Below are positions 50,186 through 60,905 of a stretch of 64,000 bases of DNA, one piece after another. The first letter of the stretch is position 1. Each line of letters begins with the position of its first letter. Where the stretch lies: contig NC_067207.1 of NCBI RefSeq assembly GCF_026262505.1, forward strand, positions 21,978,082 through 22,042,081, given 5' to 3'. The notes below the pieces were generated by a model. The model was not told where the DNA came from. It saw nothing but the letters and a program-made list of their open reading frames with translations, and searched no databases. The translations under genes and the position numbers were made by a program. The stretch comes from Trichomonas vaginalis G3 (Eukaryota > Parabasalia > Trichomonadida > Trichomonadidae).

Positions 50186-50380
50186 ATGTCCGAAGACTCG
50201 AAGGTGCAACACTTCCAAAATACCGACGAACTCAGAAGAGCAGCATGGCAGTATGTTCTTGACAACTTCTTTGAGTTCTCCAGGAACACCTTGGAAAATG
50301 CTGAAGAACTCCGACACAGAGAATTTGGAGAAATTGCACTCCAATACTACCTTGACAAACAAAGGGTAAACAAAGGGTAA
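50186..50380 (+). CDS. Maverick part: 64-residue unknown protein
   Basis: MSEDSKVQHFQNTDELRRAA start, helical. Preceded by GTTTAATAGAAAAAGTG, the motif type of the 50-53 kb cassette. Function unknown. Confidence 0.45.
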   Translation: MSEDSKVQHFQNTDELRRAAWQYVLDNFFEFSRNTLENAEELRHREFGEIALQYYLDKQRVNKG

Positions 50381-50420
50381 AATAAGACTAAAAACTTAAC
50401 GTTTAAAAAGTGACATTTTT

Positions 50421-50621
50421 ATGAGCTCCGAGTCACCGAGAAAACTTGGTCAGATGTTAGCAGCTTACTTCCCTGAGGAGGATGGAAGCGTTACATACGT
50501 AAGGTTCAAAAACAACGAACCTGGAATTGCGTACCAAATTCGCAATTACATGACCATGGAAGAGTACGAAAGGTTCCTACAAGAGAAACCAGCTCTAAAC
50601 AACTCAGAAAAGAAAGAGTAA
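50421..50621 (+). CDS. Maverick part: 66-residue unknown protein
   Basis: MSSESPRKLGQMLAAYFPEE start. Follows AACGTTTAAAAAGTGAC, the cassette's promoter-like motif. Function unknown. Confidence 0.45.
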   Translation: MSSESPRKLGQMLAAYFPEEDGSVTYVRFKNNEPGIAYQIRNYMTMEEYERFLQEKPALNNSEKKE

Positions 50622-50649
50622 AAAGTTTAACTCGTAATTGTTTATTTTT

Positions 50650-51222
50650 TTACTTGTATGGGCAAGCTGCAAGAATGAAGTCGACTATCTCAGTCTTTGT
50701 CTTGACCAGTTGGACTGCTCTTGCGAGTACGTCTGTTTTGCGGTCTCCAGCTGGTGTCTGACCTTCGTAATTGCGCATGTTCTTGAGAGCTCCAGTTGTA
50801 AATGGTTGTAGGATGAAGAGTCTCTCAGACTGCTTGAGGTAGTCTTCACGGTCACGAACCGAATCTGTGGTACGAGTCGAATCGGTCGATTTGAGGGAAG
50901 AGACTGAAAGCCTGTCTTCTTCCATTGGGGTAGTAGCATACTCTTTGCGTAAGCGGTTCAGACCTTCCTCGAACTCTTGGTCTCTCTTGGATTGAGATTG
51001 GAATTGCTGGGGTGGAGCTTGCTGGAACATCCAAGGGTTGGGGAAGTAAGGCATAGGCTGAGGAGGGTAGTTCGGGAAGCCTTGTAGTGGAAATTGGTAG
51101 TAACCTTGAGGTGGAAATTGGTAGTAATTTGGTGGAGGTACTTGCTGGAACTGAGGTGCAGGGGCTGGTGCTTTAGGTTCTTCTGGCTTGGGAATGGACT
51201 CGGTTGGTGGGACGTCGGACAT
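50650..51222 (-). CDS. Maverick part: Pro/Gln/Tyr-rich protein
   Basis: 190 residues from MSDVPPTESIPKPEEPKAPA at 51222. Residues ~15-90 are Pro/Gln/Tyr-rich repeats (PPQGYYQFP); the rest is helical and charged (EEGLNRLRKEYATTPMEEDR). A frame through the upstream tandem repeat could add residues, but I treat that as chance. Confidence 0.5.
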   Translation of the reverse strand: MSDVPPTESIPKPEEPKAPAPAPQFQQVPPPNYYQFPPQGYYQFPLQGFPNYPPQPMPYFPNPWMFQQAPPQQFQSQSKRDQEFEEGLNRLRKEYATTPMEEDRLSVSSLKSTDSTRTTDSVRDREDYLKQSERLFILQPFTTGALKNMRNYEGQTPAGDRKTDVLARAVQLVKTKTEIVDFILAACPYK

Positions 51223-51226
51223 TGTC

Positions 51227-51643
51227 TTGAAACAGTACAAATATTGTTCTGAAGCAGTGCAAGTCTTGTTCTGAAAAAGTACAAGTATTGTTCTGAAGCA
51301 GTGCAAGTATTGTTCTGAAAAAGTACAAGTATTGTTCTGAAACAGTGCAAGTATTGTTCTGAAAAAGTACAAGTATTGTTCTGAAAAAGTACAAGTCTTG
51401 TTCTGAAACAGAAAATTTTTCTCACAAATTGAGAGCTTTTACGGGAAATTTGTTCTGAAAAAGTACAAGTATTGTTCTGAAAAAGTACAAGTATTGTTCT
51501 GAAACAGTACAAGTATTGTTCTGAAAAAGTACAAGACTAGTTCTGAAACAGTACAAGTATTGTACTGAAAAAGTACAAGACTAGTTCTGAAACAGTACAA
51601 GTATTGTTCTGAAAAAGTACAAGACTAGTTCTGAAACAGTAGC
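51227..51643. repeat. ~24-bp tandem repeat, about 17 units
   Basis: Units of the form TTGTTCTGAAACAGTACAAG or with AAAAAG in place of AACAG, alternating, plus one unrelated insert near 51415-51445. The array lies between two genes facing away from each other (51222 and 51645), so it may be a bidirectional regulatory array. Confidence 0.9.
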
Positions 51644-51644
51644 A

Positions 51645-52010
51645 ATGGACGAGGTCGAGCCATTAGATGAGGCAATTTACCTTATAGAGATAAATGAAGT
51701 TGTTAAGCAGTACTTGGGCAAGGACAAAGCCAACAAGTCCCTCGGCTTCTGGTTGTCTGGAAGAGGTGCGCTGAAAATCGAAATTGAAACCGGAATTCCA
51801 ATTCAAATACCAGAAAAAACTCCTGTAGACGACATAAAGGAGATGAAGAAAGAAGCTCTTCTCAAGTTCTTTGCAAAGCGCCCATGGATACAACTTCCAA
51901 ACAGAGAGAGTCCAATTCCACGAATTATACAAATTCTCAGAGCACTGTTCCACTTCTCAGGACGGCCGTTCTTCATAACCTCAGAAGGCGACATCCAACC
52001 AATTCAGTAA
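51645..52010 (+). CDS. Maverick part: 121-residue unknown protein
   Basis: MDEVEPLDEAIYLIEINEVV start immediately after the tandem array. Mixed alpha/beta, basic C-terminal half. No family recognised. Confidence 0.5.
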   Translation: MDEVEPLDEAIYLIEINEVVKQYLGKDKANKSLGFWLSGRGALKIEIETGIPIQIPEKTPVDDIKEMKKEALLKFFAKRPWIQLPNRESPIPRIIQILRALFHFSGRPFFITSEGDIQPIQ

Positions 52011-52036
52011 ACCTTAACGTTTAACTTCACTTTTTT

Positions 52037-52321
52037 ATGTTTTTACTCACACTCGTACTCAACAGGTTTGTGTACAACTATTTCAACTGTGAACCTTGTA
52101 TTGACCGGTCTTCCTGCAAATGCAAGTTCGGTCAATACACAATTTATGGTGGCAAGAAAGACAGTGGGGAATGTTATTCTGACATCTGTTGTTGCGCTCG
52201 AGAGAGAATTGAAATTCCAGACCCAACTCCAACACCAACACTCAAGTTGCCAAAGACTCATGTCAAGAAGAAGCCTTCTGGTAAGTTTCTTATAGCCATA
52301 TACATGGCACGCTTTGAGTAA
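52037..52321 (+). CDS. Maverick part: 94-residue Cys-rich protein
   Basis: Hydrophobic N-terminus (MFLLTLVLNRFVYNYF) that could be a signal or anchor, then ten Cys in ~35 residues (CEPCIDRSSCKCKFG ... CYSDICCCARE), and a Pro/Thr spacer. The Cys pattern could bind zinc or form disulfides. Preceded by AACGTTTAACTTCAC. Confidence 0.5.
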   Translation: MFLLTLVLNRFVYNYFNCEPCIDRSSCKCKFGQYTIYGGKKDSGECYSDICCCARERIEIPDPTPTPTLKLPKTHVKKKPSGKFLIAIYMARFE

Positions 52322-52343
52322 AAACATTTTTTTCATTTTTTGA

Positions 52344-52928
52344 ATGAAGCAAGTTAAATTCGTCCCACACCAAACTCAATGGACCGATGAAGAGTTGCAA
52401 GCTATGCTTGAAGACGTTGAGAACGACATAGACGGCGAACTTGAAGGAGCTCAAATCACAATTGCAACCAAAATTGCAGGAGTCAAGGAACAGATAGCTC
52501 CACTTAAAGCTACCAAAGCTACTCTTGACCTCATGGATAGTTACCGTTTAGATGTCAAGAGTGGAATAAGACATTTAAAATTAAAACTTCTAAACTACGA
52601 AGCTATACTCCAAAAGTTAGCAGAAATGAGAAGACTTTACCAGAGCTACTTACATGTAAGGGACTTACCTTCAAGCAATCCGACCAAAGATGAATTTTCT
52701 GACATTGTCCCAATTTTGTCCGAAAGTCAGCTCAGATGTTTTGAACTGCTCCCAACATATCCAGAATATGAACGTTTGCCTGAACTCTTCCGCAATCTCA
52801 AAAAACGTTTTTTGGTTCTCATGTTCCAAACTTTTATCGGAAGAGACAACAAACGTTCAGAAGAAGAACAAGATATTATTTTAAACTTGTTGTATGACTT
52901 AACCGTCATAACAAGCTTTTTGAAGTAA
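52344..52928 (+). CDS. Maverick part: 194-residue helical protein
   Basis: MKQVKFVPHQTQWTDEELQA start; coiled-coil-like helices over residues ~10-110 and a helical C-terminal half. No family recognised. Confidence 0.5.
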   Translation: MKQVKFVPHQTQWTDEELQAMLEDVENDIDGELEGAQITIATKIAGVKEQIAPLKATKATLDLMDSYRLDVKSGIRHLKLKLLNYEAILQKLAEMRRLYQSYLHVRDLPSSNPTKDEFSDIVPILSESQLRCFELLPTYPEYERLPELFRNLKKRFLVLMFQTFIGRDNKRSEEEQDIILNLLYDLTVITSFLK

Positions 52929-52960
52929 AACCGTCATTCTCAAACCACTTCATTTTTTCG

Positions 52961-53658
52961 ATGTCCGAACAAGCACCGAAGCCGAACACAATGGCAGATG
53001 TCCTTTCAATGTTGCCAGACAAGCGCCCAGTTCAAATTCAAATTTTGAATTTGAAAGCTCATCTGACAAACACCGTTAAGACTCTCCAAAGTAGTCTTAT
53101 GGAAGAGATGAAGGGACTTAAAGGTGAGTTCCTCATGAACCAAGCTTCCAATGAGAAAGTCCTGAATGATTTGACGGAAACCTTGCGCATTTACGCGAGA
53201 GAGAACCGAGACCTTGCCAGACTCATCTACCGTTTCTTCGAAGAGATAGACGCCATCTGGAAGGTACTCGGAAAGGACAGAACCTCCAACACCGTATTCG
53301 TGAGTACCAAATTGAAGAAGGTATTATCAAAGAAGAGGAAGAAGAGGAAGAAGAGGAAGAAGAGGAAGAAGAGAAACACGAAGAAGAGGAAGTTTGGGCA
53401 ACCCTTGTTGCCGATGACACTTACGAAATTTCCCAACCCTACCCATACAAAATCCGCAACAAGGAGACCGGCAAGGTTCTTACCCCAGTCCTCAACAACT
53501 TGGGACACTTGAACCTTACCCTTCGAAATTACGGTTCAATTTCCATGGGAAAGCTTGTCGGTATGCAATGGGTTCCAAATCCAAACAAGAAGACGAAGGT
53601 CAGACACATTGACGGTGACAAGCTCAACAACCGTAAGGAGAACCTCGAGTGGTTCTAA
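52961..53658 (+). pseudogene. Maverick part: helical protein with HNH-like C-terminus, broken
   Basis: The N-terminal ~115 residues are helical. The far end encodes VRHIDGDKLNNRKENLEW, the hallmark of phage-type HNH nucleases, after a NUMOD-like strand block. A Lys/Arg/Glu low-complexity stretch lies between. The part is broken. Confidence 0.5.
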
Positions 53659-53707
53659 GAGTAAAAAAATTTTATTTTAGGGGGAAACCCCGAGTAAAAT
53701 TAGGTGT

Positions 53708-53972
53708 TTAGTTCATTAAGTGGGTTAAATTAAGGGTAATTTGGACAATTAGCTCCCGACCTCTGAATTGGACTCTTTCATCATCCCAGTTGCGTAGGAG
53801 GTCGTCCCAGAGGAGTTGGTAGAATTGCCAATCCAAGGACGATTTGTCCTCCCAGGCATTGAGGATGTACTGCTCGTAGAGTCTCATGACCTCTGCCTTG
53901 CACCAGACACCCTCTCCCTTGGAACGTAAGGCTTCTTCGAAGTGCTCGAATGCGATTGGCTGCGGGACCATC
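53708..53972 (-). CDS. Maverick part: 87-residue unknown protein
   Basis: Starts MVPQPIAFEHFEEAL at 53972, after AAAAAGTGTCATTT. Helical, Trp-rich. It diverges from the next gene across about 30 bp. Confidence 0.4.
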
Positions 53973-54001
53973 CGAAATGACACTTTTTGTCCGTTTGGTC
54001 A

Positions 54002-54262
54002 ATGTTCGTGTCTCGTGCCATAGTCGACGAAAATACAGACAAACAGGTTATATATGAGTTTGAGACCAAGAATGGTGTAACTCGACCTGTCCGATTCAAA
54101 GACTCCGAGGGCGACCATGAAATTAAACGGAAATTAGCTAGGAAGGAATATAAAAATTTTTTATTTCATGCAATGTTTTATTTCTGTGCCGTCTTCTTTA
54201 ACACCCCAGTACTTACGCTTGGAGAGGACATGAACTTCGGTGAAAATTTTGTCCAATTTTGA
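54002..54262 (+). CDS. Maverick part: small unknown protein
   Basis: MFVSRAIVDENTDKQVIYEF start; the first ~55 residues look real (beta then helix). The last ~30 residues lie opposite the polymerase C-terminus and may be chance. Confidence 0.35.
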   Translation: MFVSRAIVDENTDKQVIYEFETKNGVTRPVRFKDSEGDHEIKRKLARKEYKNFLFHAMFYFCAVFFNTPVLTLGEDMNFGENFVQF

Positions 54263-56299
54263 ATTGACCCATCTTTTCACCGACCATTCCATTTCAATGA
54301 GTTTGTTGTATCCTTCTTCGTTCGTCATGAGTGCGTCCGATGTTCTCATAGTAAACCTTGACTTTGGATTTGACTTCGGAGAAGAAATGTTGTACTCGTC
54401 AAGGACTGCTTTTGCGAACTGAGGGTAAGACCAATGTTCGACAATAGGTTTTAATGTGGTTACTAAGCCACTTCACCTTCGGTAAATTCGTATTTCAAAA
54501 CAAAAGGAGAAAACCTTTCAACAAAGTTGTCGACCTTCTCATAATGTTTACTCTTCATCTCTTGAGGTTTCTTAATGGAATATCCCCATGTCGAATTCAT
54601 AAGCAATTTTAATGTCATTGCAAGTTTGGGGTTTGAAGCTTTCCTAATATCATACAGTTGTTTATGACTTTTCCAACTGTATAGTTCCTTCCTGGAACTC
54701 ACCATCTTCGTTTGGAATTCCAGTCGGGATATATTGGACGAACCTCATGTATGCGGCGTTAAGGTCGACATAGTATATTTTTTCATCTGAGTCGAACTTA
54801 TCGCATCCAATCGGACCAGTTTTTTGGAAATTCAAGCGAGTCTCTTATCTCTGAGAAACTTCTCCTGTTATCTCATAAACATCGTCGAAGCAACCTGTTT
54901 CATATAAAACCTTCTGACCTAACTCTGATGCTCTCCAATACAATTTGACGTCGATTGGATGTCTCAATGGGAGTTTGTTTATAGCATCTTGAAGTTCTTG
55001 CAACCTCATTGAAGTTCTTCTGGTTCAGTTGGTATCGAACAATCCAACTCCTTTTGGAACTGTGTACTTCTTTGTACTAGAACTTTGTCTGGAACAACTT
55101 TTTGTCTTGCTAACAGTGAAAGTTTGTTTTCGTCTTTTTGGTACAAAACTTTCTGTCAGCTTGTCATCTGGAATCGTTCCAAAACCTTTCTCGAAAAGAA
55201 TGTTAACAGCTCTGACAATGTTGCACTTGCCTTTTCCGAACAATGGGTTTGTAAGACTTTCGTTCAACATGAAGTGGTTGTGGAAAATTACAATCTTCAA
55301 CCATGGTAAGTCTTTGTCAACAACATAGTCGTCATGTGAAGAACCTTTCTCAGTCGGAATGTTGACTCGGATATTGACATTTGCCAACGGTGCAATTTTT
55401 GCCAATTGACCTCTGAGAATGTACCTTGTCTTCACACATGACTCAAGATACTTCATCTTCCATCGTAACAAGACCAGAGTTCCTGAGACATGTAAGAATG
55501 CAAGGTTCATTGACAATTGTTTCAATTGAATTGTAAATTCCATACCTTGTCAAGTCAATGTCAGACTTATTTATGAAGGGGAAGTATCCAGCATGTTGTC
55601 TGACTGCTTGAGGGTTAGGTTGGTACCATTCGAATTGACACTTGCAATTCCTTCAATTGCATTCAAAATGTCTGAGTCGGAGTCAAACATTTGTTCTCTC
55701 TTTAGTCTTGAAAGCGTCAAGAAGCATTGCAGCTGTTTGACATTGCCATATGCATAGTAAATGTGACCATCCAAATCTTTATGGTCAATCTGAGATTGTA
55801 TCCTTTCTTATTTCCGTCTTGAATTGCAGCAAGTACACCCATGAAGCCTTCTTTGTTCTTTCCTTCGTCAAAGTTTACTGTAAAAGGTTCGACCAGATGT
55901 AATTTGACTTCTAACTTCACGGTACTTTTCATATGCATATCTTGTTCTTTCCATGGGAGCATGTGCGTCTTCACCTTTTCCTTTTTTCCGTCTCAAAGGA
56001 TGCAATTGTTCGTCATGTTTCCAATAGAATCTGGCAAAGCCGTCGTGTCCTTCAACTTGAGGTTCACTAACATTGAAAGGCATGTCCATAAGACGTTCTT
56101 CTTCTAACCTCTCTAGTCTGTTTGGATAATTTGCGCGTGCTGTTTCCAATTCCATTTCGTAGCGAAGACCAGACAATTTGTCATAGACTTTTATGGGTCT
56201 TCCCTTCCTATATTTAAAATTCTTCGAAACTTTCCAACCATATCTTTCTAACTCTGCTTTTATTCTAGCAGATTTTCTATCCATTCTATACGGGGGCAT
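54150..56299 (-). pseudogene. Maverick part: protein-primed DNA polymerase B, broken
   Basis: Family B polymerase motifs are visible: YYVDLNAAYMRF (motif A type), LLMNSTWGYSIKK (motif B), and a SKRKYWGV block near the C-terminus (KxY type). The N-terminal start MPPYRMDRKSARIKAELERY follows an A/T motif (56305-56328). In Polintons this enzyme copies the element from a protein primer. The part is broken in several places. Confidence 0.8.
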
Positions 56300-56330
56300 T
56301 TTTATAAAAATAAAAAAATATTTTTTTCTT

Positions 56331-56912
56331 TTACTTTACATAACCTCCTGCTACCAGAAGTCTTTGACGCCAACCCATACCAGCTAATGAAGGTTGACTT
56401 TTAGTATTGAAACTAACCTTTGGTTTTGGTTTATCTTCAGTTTTTTGTTTTTCTTCTTCTATTGGTTTTTCGTCACTTTTCGGTTCATCTGACTTTACCT
56501 CACTTGCAGGTATGGTTGTGTCGTCAACATCTTCATAAATATCATATGCCATTTGTTTTTGTTTTCCTTTCAACTTTTTGTGTTTGTTGTAAAGTTTAGA
56601 ATATTTCGACTCTAAGTCAATGAGATGTTCTATAATGAACTGTTGGTCAGTGAAGTAAACTTTTCCATCTGTTGTCTCGAAAGCTCCTTCAGACTTCAAT
56701 ATTTTATTTGTGAGAGTCTGTTTCTTTTTTGAGATACTAGCCGTTCCATTTCTATGAAAAGTGACTTTATAGTTAGGGTTTGTATTTCCAGACCTGGCAC
56801 TTTCTATTATTGAATTTTTCTCTTCATCTGTAAGTTCTTTGACAGGTTTTGACAATGGTTCTGAACTTTTTGTTTGTGGTGTCAAATCTACCGTTTCAAC
56901 TTCTTCGGTCAT
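56331..56912 (-). CDS. Maverick part: 193-residue unknown protein
   Basis: MTEEVETVDLTPQTKSSEPL start. Central coiled coil (LIDLESKYSKLYNKHKKLKG), then Lys/Glu/Pro-rich, ending GMGWRQRLLVAGGYVK. Start preceded by TTTTTTACTGAGATGA, shared with the next gene. Confidence 0.55.
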   Translation of the reverse strand: MTEEVETVDLTPQTKSSEPLSKPVKELTDEEKNSIIESARSGNTNPNYKVTFHRNGTASISKKKQTLTNKILKSEGAFETTDGKVYFTDQQFIIEHLIDLESKYSKLYNKHKKLKGKQKQMAYDIYEDVDDTTIPASEVKSDEPKSDEKPIEEEKQKTEDKPKPKVSFNTKSQPSLAGMGWRQRLLVAGGYVK

Positions 56913-56930
56913 TCATCTCAGTAAAAAATT

Positions 56931-57086
56931 TTAGTTTGGTTTGTTTTCAACTGGTTGTTTAGGTTTTTTAAGTCGGTCTAAAACTTCTTGAGGTATAGGG
57001 AGGACTTGACAAACACGTGGTGGTGTAACTGCTGGAAGTCGACAAATCCATCTTGAGCCCATTTGTCTCAATGCTGTATTGTTCAT
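56931..57086 (-). CDS. Maverick part: 51-residue unknown protein
   Basis: MNNTALRQMGSRWICRLPAV start; Pro-rich second half. Preceded by the same TTTTTTACTGAGATGA motif as the 56912 gene, which supports it as a real gene despite its size. Confidence 0.45.
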   Translation of the reverse strand: MNNTALRQMGSRWICRLPAVTPPRVCQVLPIPQEVLDRLKKPKQPVENKPN

Positions 57087-57105
57087 TTCATCTCAGTAAA
57101 AAAAT

Positions 57106-57511
57106 TTACATTCCCCACGTTTGAGGCGGTGGTTGCGGTTGGTTGTTGTTTACCCACTGTTGTGCATGGTTATATCCTCTGTTTAAAGAATCTTTCACCT
57201 TGGTCCATATAGTGCCCTGCTTGGTTATAGTAGTCATTTGCTTTGTTATAGTAGTTTCCTGCTTGTCTGGAAACATTGTCCATCCATCCTTGAACTTTTC
57301 CTCTTGTTTCAGGATTTGGAATAAGATTTGCTGCATCTCGTGCTACCTCCCAACCTTTCTGTACAGTTTGTATAATAGGCTGTGCTTTCTCTTTCAGTAT
57401 ACCTAATGTACTCAAAATCTTCCTTCCAATTCCAAATGCACCTCTGGCTATTGTTCCCACTGCGGGCAAAAATCTGGATGCAACTCCTGCTAATGCGCCA
57501 AATAAACCCAT
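57106..57511 (-). pseudogene. Maverick part: amphipathic minor virion-type protein
   Basis: MGLFGALAGVASRFLPAVGT start: a Gly/Ala hydrophobic N-terminus followed by amphipathic helices and a Gln/Asn-rich tail, reminiscent of membrane-lytic minor capsid proteins such as adenovirus pVI. This is a resemblance, not a match. The 3' end is uncertain. Confidence 0.45.
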
Positions 57512-57529
57512 TTCTTATAGGGTAAAAAA

Positions 57530-58520
57530 TGACGAATCCAAACAAGGACCCCTATGTTTCTAAAGCGACAAAGAAAGCACTCATGATAAAAATCTTTAGT
57601 TCAACACCAAATGCTTGGTTTATGGATATCTTGGAAAATATTCCGAGGTAGAGAAGATGGACCTCCATACTGGTAATATTGTTGGTCAAAACACAAGATA
57701 CTGTGAAGCCATACCATTACAGCCAAAAATATTTTAGATGTGAAAACTGCTTTGACAATATTCGTTGACAAATACCATCCAACAAAACTGACATCTGACT
57801 GTGAAAGTTCTTTCAAATCAGACGATATTAAAAACTATCTGCGTTCAAAAAATGTAAACCAATATTTCATTGTCGACCAAAACCATTCTGCTCTTGGTGT
57901 CATTGACAGTTGTATAAAAATCTTAAGAGACTTAAACCAACCACAAGGTGGTGAAGCAAATGAAATGTCATATGACGACAAGTACAGACACTTCTCCATG
58001 GCAAAGATGAGACAAGTTTAAATATTTACAATAACCGTAAAAAAAAAGGTTTGGGAAACCACTCCCCCGAAGAAATGAAAAACAACCCCGACTTAGAGAA
58101 AGACTTTATATATTAACAATTTAGTCAAAAGAGACAAACAAGAAAGAATGCCAGGCTTCAAACTTAAGAAAGGTGACAAAGTAAAAATAGAAAACCTAAA
58201 CGCGACCCATATGAAAATACTATTGACTATGACAACAATGGGAACCCGACAGGTACTCGCATTCGTGTTCGTAAAAATAGAAGAAAGTATACAAGAGAAT
58301 ATTATGAAGTTTTAGGCAAACATGGCAAAATGTACAAACTGCAAGCAGAAGATAAAACTACTATTGTCAGACTCGTTTCAAACTTGTCAAAGTTCAAGGT
58401 GGTATACTTTCAAAGACAGTTCCTAACAAATATAAGACAACTCCTGACGAATATGCTAAAGAAGTTGAAAATGACGACTAAGCATTTCTATACCATGCAC
58501 AAACTGTCATGTAAGGTGGC
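57530..58520 (+). pseudogene. Maverick part: integrase, broken
   Basis: VDKYHPTKLTSDCESSF and FIVDQNHSALGVIDSCI fit the catalytic core of Polinton integrases; a KKGDKVKIENLN-type block further on fits their C-terminal DNA-binding region. It inserts the element with a 6-bp stagger. The part is broken in several places. Confidence 0.7.
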
Positions 58521-58533
58521 ATGTATTTTTTAC

Positions 58534-59775
58534 CTAGTCCTGTAGATGTTTTGTAAAAGTATGTTGGTGGTTTCCTCCTGGTTCAGTTTGTCGAAAAGTC
58601 TTTTTTGCTGAATGGTTATAATCTGGAGATAAAACGTCATAGCCAGCTTCATACTCTGAGTTGTATAATGGGTGGTCTCTTAATGAGTGGCTATGGTCGC
58701 CAGAAAAGTTTGTTGTACCAGAATGACTATGTGGTGGCAAGTTGTCGACAGATATCGTTTTACTTCCACCTGTTTTCTTTGGAGTGTGTGCACAATACAA
58801 AAAAACTTTCGAGTATTTGAGTCCAAGTTCCAAAACCAAGTACTACTTCTGGTCTGGTAGAGTTCATTGACGTATAAATAGAACCAACTGGGTAAATGGT
58901 TTGAAGTATTTCTGTCTTTAATGTTTGAAGCTCTGTTTTGTCTGCTTTCTTGTCATATAAATCTTGAGCAGTGAATTTAATATTATGTTCATCCTCCATG
59001 ACATAAACATCTCTACATCTAATGTTTCTCATCGTTTGTTATGTCGTCATCCGATGTTAAACCTTGTGGAAAGTTAGGAGGTTTACAATATATTGCATCC
59101 CCACCAGTTTCTTCAACCGTTTCCTTCAATATTTTCTATACCAACAGTTGCGAAGAAGCTATGTGTATGTCCAACGTCACTTTTCCTGTTTAAGGTTTCT
59201 TGTAAGTTTGTAATATTTGCAATGGTATGTGTATGTCCACGTCACTTTTCCTGTTTAAGGTTTCTTGTAAGTTTGTAATATTTGCAATGGTATGTGTATG
59301 GTTCTTATCCGCTTTAAGGTCTAAACATCCTGAAACCCACCCTGTATCGGCTTTACCTTTTAAAATCTTTGTTGTCCGTTCATGGTACCATTCAACCCTT
59401 TTCTATAATTTTTTCATCTTTTTCATTCACATATTCCTTATCTGCCTTCTTCACTAACGCACTAGCCACACGTGCTAACTCATCGTCAACATACTCTTTG
59501 TCAGCTTTGTTGTCAATATCTGCTTTCAAAAGAAGTTCATCTATAGGTTTCTCGTTTAAAGTTCTTTTTGTTGGATTATACAAACAGTATGGTTCTTACT
59601 GTCTTGAATAGAAACTCGTCTGTCATTGGGTTTAATGTCAGTTTTAAGTTTCCTTCTTTCAATGACTCAGATATCTTAGAATAGTTTGAAAAGTTTGTTG
59701 TGTTCTTATTAGAGCTTGCATAATGAGTTGTCGGTTGTGTTGTATTTCTCTCATAGACGCTGTTTCATTTGACAT
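58534..59775 (-). pseudogene. Maverick part: phage-tail-collar-like fibre region, broken
   Basis: Repeated KADKEYVDDEL units (a trimeric-fibre type) lead to YPVGSIYTSMNSTRPEVVLG and DNLPPHSHSGTTNFSGDHSH, closely like the collar/tip domains of phage tail fibres. The gene starts 17 bp from the divergent ATG at 59793. Probably a receptor-binding or surface fibre. The part is broken. Confidence 0.65.
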
Positions 59776-59792
59776 TTTATTATAGATAAAAT

Positions 59793-60647
59793 ATGCTTCC
59801 AATAGAAAAAGAAAATTCAAGAGTTGCTACAACTAAACCATTAGATGAACTTTTTACTAATGTCGGTCAAAAGTTTGAGACAGAGACCGTAAAGCATGAA
59901 GGCTATCGTTTTGACTACCCATTAAGATGGCTAAGAGACCCATCTGTCACAAAAGCTATTGGCTTTCGTAGAATGAAGTTTGTGTCTGTAGAAGATAAAA
60001 GTTTTCCATTTATTGTAAGGTTTCATTAGATTATATATCTGAAGGGAAACGAAAAATGTGGGAAGAAATTGAGCTAATACAAGTTGACCTTTCATCTTCT
60101 CTACAGACTGCGTTAAAAATATAGAAGATAAAATAAATTCATGTTATGCAAAATATGCTGATGAATATGCAAATACCGAGAGCACACTTTATGTGAGAAT
60201 TGTATATGACAAACAAAATTCACAAGTGTCATTTCAAATCTACGAAGACAATCCAAAGAAAGACGAACAAATATATACAGAATTCACTGCAATGTCATGG
60301 TATTATTTGCAAAGAATGTTAAATCAGAAAGTCAAACTTCCTTTAGCAAATATTTACAGTCGATATGCAAGAGATGAACCATATTTATTTAAAGATGTTT
60401 TCGACCCAGCTGCTATTATTGTTCATGCTTCATTTTCTGGCGCTCAAAACTCTTTCTTATGCTTGGCAATGACTTTTACGAAAAACCTACAAAGTTATAT
60501 GAACCGCCGAGTGGAAGTATTTCAGACTTTCAAGTATGGTTTACTACAGATGGAAGAAAAAGAATAATTCCATTATACCATGCGTTTTACTTAGAACTTA
60601 GTTTCATATACAACTACTATCGAACGGTAAAAAATATAATTTTTTAA
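59793..60647 (+). pseudogene. Maverick part: ~280-residue unknown protein, broken
   Basis: MLPIEKENSRVATTKPLDEL start after TTTATTATAGATAAAAT. Mixed alpha/beta. No family recognised. Confidence 0.45.
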
Positions 60648-60887
60648 TACGGTTGAGGTGTTGGATTTGGTTTGCCAACTAGACTGTGGTGCAGGTTCAG
60701 GCTGTTGTATAACAGGAGCTTGTTCTTCTGGTTCAGGGTCTTTAGGTATAATACCAACGAACTGACCTACTCTTTTACCAATATTTTTGACACCGTTCCA
60801 AATTCCTCTTCCTACGGTTTTTATTCCATTCCATATACCTCTTCCAACATTTCGAAAGAAGTTTCCTATCTTACTGAAGAAACCCAT
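60591..60887 (-). CDS. Maverick part: second amphipathic small protein
   Basis: MGFFSKIGNFFRNVGRGIWN start, with three tandem G-R-G-I-W-N-G-I/V-K units forming amphipathic helices, then a Pro/Gln/Glu-rich tail. It is like the 57.1-57.5 kb part in design, suggesting membrane-active virion proteins. It starts after TTTTTACATATAGTAAA. Confidence 0.5.
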   Translation of the reverse strand: MGFFSKIGNFFRNVGRGIWNGIKTVGRGIWNGVKNIGKRVGQFVGIIPKDPEPEEQAPVIQQPEPAPQSSWQTKSNTSTVLKNYIFYRSIVVVYETKF

Positions 60888-60905
60888 TTTACTATATGTA
60901 AAAAT

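Noticed and set aside
50958-51512. Long minus-strand frames through the 24-bp repeat
   Set aside because: Each frame stays open because the repeat period is a multiple of three, giving repetitive peptides in all minus frames. I use the start at 51222, outside the array.
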